Notes under the pieces: model-generated | What the model saw: the letters and a program-made list of their open reading frames with translations, nothing else | The model's database searches: none | What the model was told of the DNA's origin: nothing | Assembly (NCBI GenBank): GCA_030950085.1 | Contig: JAUZRW010000114.1 | Span: 1-44,046 of the forward strand | Direction: 5' to 3' | DNA from: Anaerolineae bacterium | GTDB lineage: Bacteria; Chloroflexota; Anaerolineae; Aggregatilineales; Phototrophicaceae | DNA: 44,046 nt | Translations under genes and position numbers: made by a program | Shown here: one piece after another, positions 40,962 to 44,046 of the stretch | How positions within the stretch are numbered: the stretch's first letter is position 1 | How the letters are laid out: every line of letters begins with the position of its first letter

Positions 40962-41033
40962 CTGGGAGACCTGGACTCGAACCGGGAACGATGGAACCAG
41001 AATCCACTGTTTTGCCAATTAAACTATCTCCCA
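40962..41033 (-). tRNA. tRNA-Gln (CUG)
   Basis: The 72-base cloverleaf has acceptor stem TGGGAGA/TCTCCCA with U1-A72 (a known GatCAB recognition feature), D-arm GTTT/AAAC, anticodon stem GTGGA/TCCAT around TTCTGGT giving anticodon CUG, and T-loop TTCGAGT. The T-stem CCCGG/CCAGG carries one C-A mismatch. Discriminator is G; CCA is not encoded. Confidence 0.92.
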
Positions 41034-41044
41034 ATATGGAGAAC

Positions 41045-41073
41045 ATTATAGGAATAATGCTCTCTAAAGTCAA
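41045..41073 (-). promoter_or_regulatory. tRNA-Gln promoter
   Basis: On the minus strand, TTGACT, a 17-base spacer and TATAAT end 11 bases before the tRNA. It fits between the gltX stop codon and the tRNA, so the tRNA need not depend on gltX transcription. Confidence 0.85.
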
Positions 41074-41079
41074 GACTTT

Positions 41080-42576
41080 TCAGTTGGATACGATTTTTTG
41101 TAGCTGGTCAATTGCCAATTTGATACGACGAATAGCTTCGTCTTTCCCTAGAATTTCAAGCGTTTCAAAAATCGGTGGATGAACACGCTTTCCGGTAACA
41201 CTGATACGGAGGGGGGTGAACAAGACACTGTTAGAAATACCCATTTCTCCTGCTAACGCTTTGAAAGCATCATACTGTGCCGTCGGCGAAAAATCTTCTA
41301 GTGATTCGATAAGTTCTATTACACGTTGGAGTATCGTGACTGATTCGGCAGCCGTCGATTTTTTGTGAATCATCCACTCAGCAGGTGGCGCTTCAAATTT
41401 TGCCCAATCAGCAAACAAGAAACCAGCAATATTCGGCGCTTCCTTAAGTTTTTTGAGGCGCGTGTTGATGATAGGAACAACTTGTTCCATTAATGCTATA
41501 TCGACAGTGTAACCTGCATCTTCAAAAACTGGCTTGAGTAGATTTGCAAGTTTGGAAGTCTCCATTGCTTGAATATAATACTGATTAATAGACTCTAGTT
41601 TTTCAATCGGATAAGCAGCATTAGCCTTGTTGATATCTGTAAGGTCAAAGCGTTTCATTGCTTCTTCGCGGCTAAATATTTCTTGATTATCGCCAAAATT
41701 CCAGCCAATATTAGTGATGAAATTCGTTACCGCTTCGGGTAAGTATCCCGCATCAATAAAATCATGGACAATCACCGGAACATCGCTTTTACCACCCTCA
41801 ATCGTTTTACGCTTGCTCAGTTTTTGCCCTTTATCATCCATAATCAGGGGCAAATGCGCGAAGATAGGTTTCTCCCAACCGAATGCTTCAAATATATTCC
41901 AATGAAGTGGTAAAGAGGGCAACCACTCAACGCCGCGTGTAATATGCGAAATTTCCATAAAATGGTCGTCAATCACATGCGCCAAATGATAAGTCGGGAA
42001 GCCGTCCGATTTGAGGATAACAGGGTCGTTCAGTTGGCTATTATCAAATTCAGTGATACCCCGAATCATATCAGAAGTACGAGTTTTACCCTCACGCGGC
42101 ATCTTAAAGCGTAGAACCGGTTTGCGTCCTTCAGCCTCGAATTGTGCAATCTCATCCGTAGTGAGGTTGCGAGCGCGTCCGTCATAGCCCGCCTTACCCA
42201 TTTTCTCACGTTCTTCACGAATTTGAGCGAGTTCTTGCGGTGTTTCAAATGCCTTGTACGCATGACCATTTTCTAATAACCAATTTGCCCATTGCTGGTA
42301 CAATTCCAATCGCTCAGACTGAACATAGGATCCAAATTCGCCACCTTGACGGGGCCCTTCATCTATATCAAGGTCAAACCAATCAAAAGCCTCATAAATG
42401 AGATTAAGCGACCCTTCAATGAAGCGCTCTTGGTCAGTATCTTCAATTCGTAAGATAAATTGACCGCCATGCCGACGAGCATATAACCAACTAAACAGTG
42501 CTTGGCGCATTCCGCCGATATGAATTGACCCAGTAGGACTAGGGGCAAATCGCGTGCGTACAGGTTTATCAACCAC
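41080..42576 (-). CDS. gltX: Glutamyl-tRNA synthetase
   Basis: This class I synthetase has the HIGH-like HIGGMRQALF near residue 18 after FAPSPTGSI, and the KMSKS-like KLSKRKT near residue 252. RIEDTDQER is also present, and the C-terminal anticodon-binding part ends at residue 498. It charges tRNA-Glu. In organisms lacking GlnRS it also misacylates tRNA-Gln for GatCAB, which fits the U1-A72 tRNA-Gln encoded just downstream, but GlnRS status cannot be judged from this window. The start is a GTG with GAGGAG upstream and a promoter at 42639-42666. Confidence 0.96.
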   Translation of the reverse strand: MVDKPVRTRFAPSPTGSIHIGGMRQALFSWLYARRHGGQFILRIEDTDQERFIEGSLNLIYEAFDWFDLDIDEGPRQGGEFGSYVQSERLELYQQWANWLLENGHAYKAFETPQELAQIREEREKMGKAGYDGRARNLTTDEIAQFEAEGRKPVLRFKMPREGKTRTSDMIRGITEFDNSQLNDPVILKSDGFPTYHLAHVIDDHFMEISHITRGVEWLPSLPLHWNIFEAFGWEKPIFAHLPLIMDDKGQKLSKRKTIEGGKSDVPVIVHDFIDAGYLPEAVTNFITNIGWNFGDNQEIFSREEAMKRFDLTDINKANAAYPIEKLESINQYYIQAMETSKLANLLKPVFEDAGYTVDIALMEQVVPIINTRLKKLKEAPNIAGFLFADWAKFEAPPAEWMIHKKSTAAESVTILQRVIELIESLEDFSPTAQYDAFKALAGEMGISNSVLFTPLRISVTGKRVHPPIFETLEILGKDEAIRRIKLAIDQLQKIVSN

Positions 42577-42638
42577 GTATTATCTCCTCATTTGATGCAC
42601 AATAGTTTGAATCTATAAATCGAAATCAGGCAAGGGGT

Positions 42639-42666
42639 ATTATACTGAAAAATACTTGGGTTACAA
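42639..42666 (-). promoter_or_regulatory. gltX promoter
   Basis: On the minus strand, TTGTAA, a 16-base spacer and TATAAT lie 63 bases before the GTG start codon. Confidence 0.65.
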
Positions 42667-42680
42667 GAGGTCACAATAGG

Positions 42681-43793
42681 CTAAACTTCAAGGCGACGGC
42701 GACGCACGATGACGCTTTCAGCTAAACCAACCCCAATCATCGTGAATAACAACGATGTACCGCCAGAACTCACGAAAGGCAAAGTTAAACCAGTGACCGG
42801 CATCAGATTCAGGTTCATGCCGATAGACACCACTGTTTGGAAGAAAATCATGCCTGCCACACCATAACAAATCATGCTTCCTAATGGGTCAGCAGCGTAA
42901 CGTGCGCCACGTAAGATTCGATAAATGACAAGTCCAAGCAACGCCATCGTGACAACACCGCCCACAAAACCGAATTCATGGGCAATCACACTGAAAATAA
43001 AGTCAGTATGGCGCACACGTAAAAAACGCCCTGAATTTTGTGAACCAGCCGTGTATCCTTTGCCGAATAATCCGCCAGAGCCGATACTAATCCGCGCTTG
43101 TTCAATATTATATTGCGAACCAAACTGTGCCTCTAAATCTTCTTGTGGGAATAAAAAGTTCGTAATACGTTCAAGTTGATAGGCTTGGAGTTGGGTTAAG
43201 GCAATTGGCATCAAGAGCAAGCCAGCAAAGCCAAGCATCGCTATGTGTTTTAACCGCAAACCCGCGCCCCATGTAATGGTTGCCCAAATAACGACAAAAA
43301 CGATGGTTGTCCCTAAATCCGGCTGAACAAAAACCAAGCCTGCAATCAAACCCAGATGTAGCATCGACTTGAATACTGTGAGGATACTATCCATCTGTTT
43401 GTAGCGTTCATCATAAAATTGAGCCAATGTGATGATGATAAACAACTTACAGATTTCGGAGGGCTGGATGAGAATGCCGACATTTAACCAACGCTTTGCT
43501 CCTGCATCGCCTTCTGTACCCACGAAAACGACTGCTAGCAGCAAAACAACCATTGTGCCGTACAACCAAGAATGGATGCCACCCAACATTCGGTAATCAA
43601 TTGCGGTAACAGCGAATAGGGCAATGACACCAAAAATACCGAAGCGAATCTGGTCAGGAACACGAGTTATCAAGGTCGGGTCAACGGCATCTTGTGTCGC
43701 ACTATAGATAACCATGACACCAAAGACCACTAAAATCAGCGTAGCACCCAACAGGATATAGTCGAAACGTTCCCAGATACGACCTTCGTTCAT
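42681..43793 (-). CDS. rodA: RodA/FtsW (SEDS) peptidoglycan polymerase
   Basis: The 370-residue protein has about ten membrane segments and SEDS signatures: QPSEICKLFIII in the middle, FVQPDLGTTIVF, SVIAHEFGFVGG, and the C-terminal GLTLPFVSSGGTSLL. SEDS proteins polymerise glycan strands from lipid II with a class B PBP. RodA (elongation) is favoured over FtsW by the short length and lack of an extended N-terminus, but no mreB, mreC or PBP gene is in view to confirm it. I use the ATG at 43793; a TTG directly before it is also possible. A GCTATAAT -10 string lies 35 bases upstream (plus 43828-43835). Confidence 0.88.
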   Translation of the reverse strand: MNEGRIWERFDYILLGATLILVVFGVMVIYSATQDAVDPTLITRVPDQIRFGIFGVIALFAVTAIDYRMLGGIHSWLYGTMVVLLLAVVFVGTEGDAGAKRWLNVGILIQPSEICKLFIIITLAQFYDERYKQMDSILTVFKSMLHLGLIAGLVFVQPDLGTTIVFVVIWATITWGAGLRLKHIAMLGFAGLLLMPIALTQLQAYQLERITNFLFPQEDLEAQFGSQYNIEQARISIGSGGLFGKGYTAGSQNSGRFLRVRHTDFIFSVIAHEFGFVGGVVTMALLGLVIYRILRGARYAADPLGSMICYGVAGMIFFQTVVSIGMNLNLMPVTGLTLPFVSSGGTSLLFTMIGVGLAESVIVRRRRLEV

Positions 43794-43917
43794 CAAATTG
43801 ACTCATCTATCATGTGCAATCGGGCAGATTATAGCGGAATGAAACCCAACATGGCAGGGCAAAGACATAAACGGAGGGCAACGAACACTTAGCGTAACTT
43901 AGGGGATTCGTAACTGC

Positions 43918-44046
43918 TCAGGTAGGTATAAAGGGTCGTCCAAGCAGAGCCTCATAAATAACTTGGATGACATTTTGCCCCTGTTTACGGGCAGTTGAGA
44001 TATAACTGCGAATATCACAGAAAGTTTCAGCACCGAGACGAGTACG
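43918..44046 (-). mobile_element. IS66-type transposase, C-terminal fragment (continues beyond the window)
   Basis: The last 42 codons of a minus-strand reading frame enter from the right edge and end at 43918. The phrases TFCDIRSYISTARKQGQN, VIQVIYEALLGRPF and the following stop match the conserved C-terminal tail of IS66-family TnpC proteins (RxYxSTxRKxG followed by a short hydrophobic helix and xGxPF). I cannot see whether the element is complete. The 120 bases between this stop and rodA may contain its terminal inverted repeat. Confidence 0.75.

Overview
The window looks like a chromosomal segment of a mid-GC bacterium, most probably a Chloroflexota member close to Anaerolineae. This is inferred from gene content and style, not from a marker phylogeny. 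The clues are Pro/Thr-rich lipoproteins with SH3b, CARDB or LysM domains, receiver-linked class III cyclases, a V4R protein, a DIP1984-family protein, a TPR protein, and tRNAs without encoded CCA. Most genes are ordinary housekeeping or signalling genes. The unusual content lies in the intergenic spaces and in a few domain fusions.

Layout. 1-1.2 kb: a B12-binding radical SAM gene that has lost its C-terminus. 1.3-2.8 kb: an interspersed repeat, a Uma2 nuclease, a DIP1984 protein and, just downstream, a tRNA-mimicking structured RNA candidate. 2.9-9.7 kb: a MiaB-type methylthiotransferase, a V4R protein, an SH3b/CARDB lipoprotein, a large pseudo-receiver/roadblock/transposase-like fusion and a secreted phosphoesterase. 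10-20.3 kb: polA, an ornithine carbamoyltransferase with a TPR protein, the cdaA-cdaR (c-di-AMP) pair, and der. 20.3-25.5 kb: two receiver-cyclases, two signal peptidase I paralogues, a CxxC protein and a lone receiver. 25.5-28.6 kb: three tRNA-Glu genes, a secreted repeat protein and an MFS exporter. 28.8-34 kb: crcB-uppP, a receiver-histidine kinase, a LysM lipoprotein, a NUDIX hydrolase, a frameshifted VOC gene and rplS. 34-40.7 kb: an AlbA_2/ATPase regulator in an operon with a membrane histidine kinase, then a radical SAM/membrane/methyltransferase operon. 40.9-44 kb: tRNA-Gln, gltX, a rodA/ftsW gene and the tail of an IS66-type transposase.

Two short repeat families occupy the spaces between genes. 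Family A is about 90 bp, with a palindrome at each end, and occurs eight times in 30 kb. One copy sits between two tRNA-Glu genes whose neighbouring spacer lacks it, which gives an empty/filled site comparison. Another copy supplies the last 17 codons of miaB. Family B is about 64 bp, with conserved flanks around a hairpin whose two arms have changed together. The most notable leads are the Y-RNA-like candidate beside the DIP1984 gene, the mobile family A repeat, and the fusion protein carrying what looks like a catalytically dead IS200/RAYT-type domain.

Promoters are often recognisable. Several have consensus -35/-10 boxes with 17 bp spacing (tRNA-Glu, tRNA-Gln, polA, VOC). Many others share a GCTAYAAT -10 motif. 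All functional statements come from reading motifs by eye; no database search was run.
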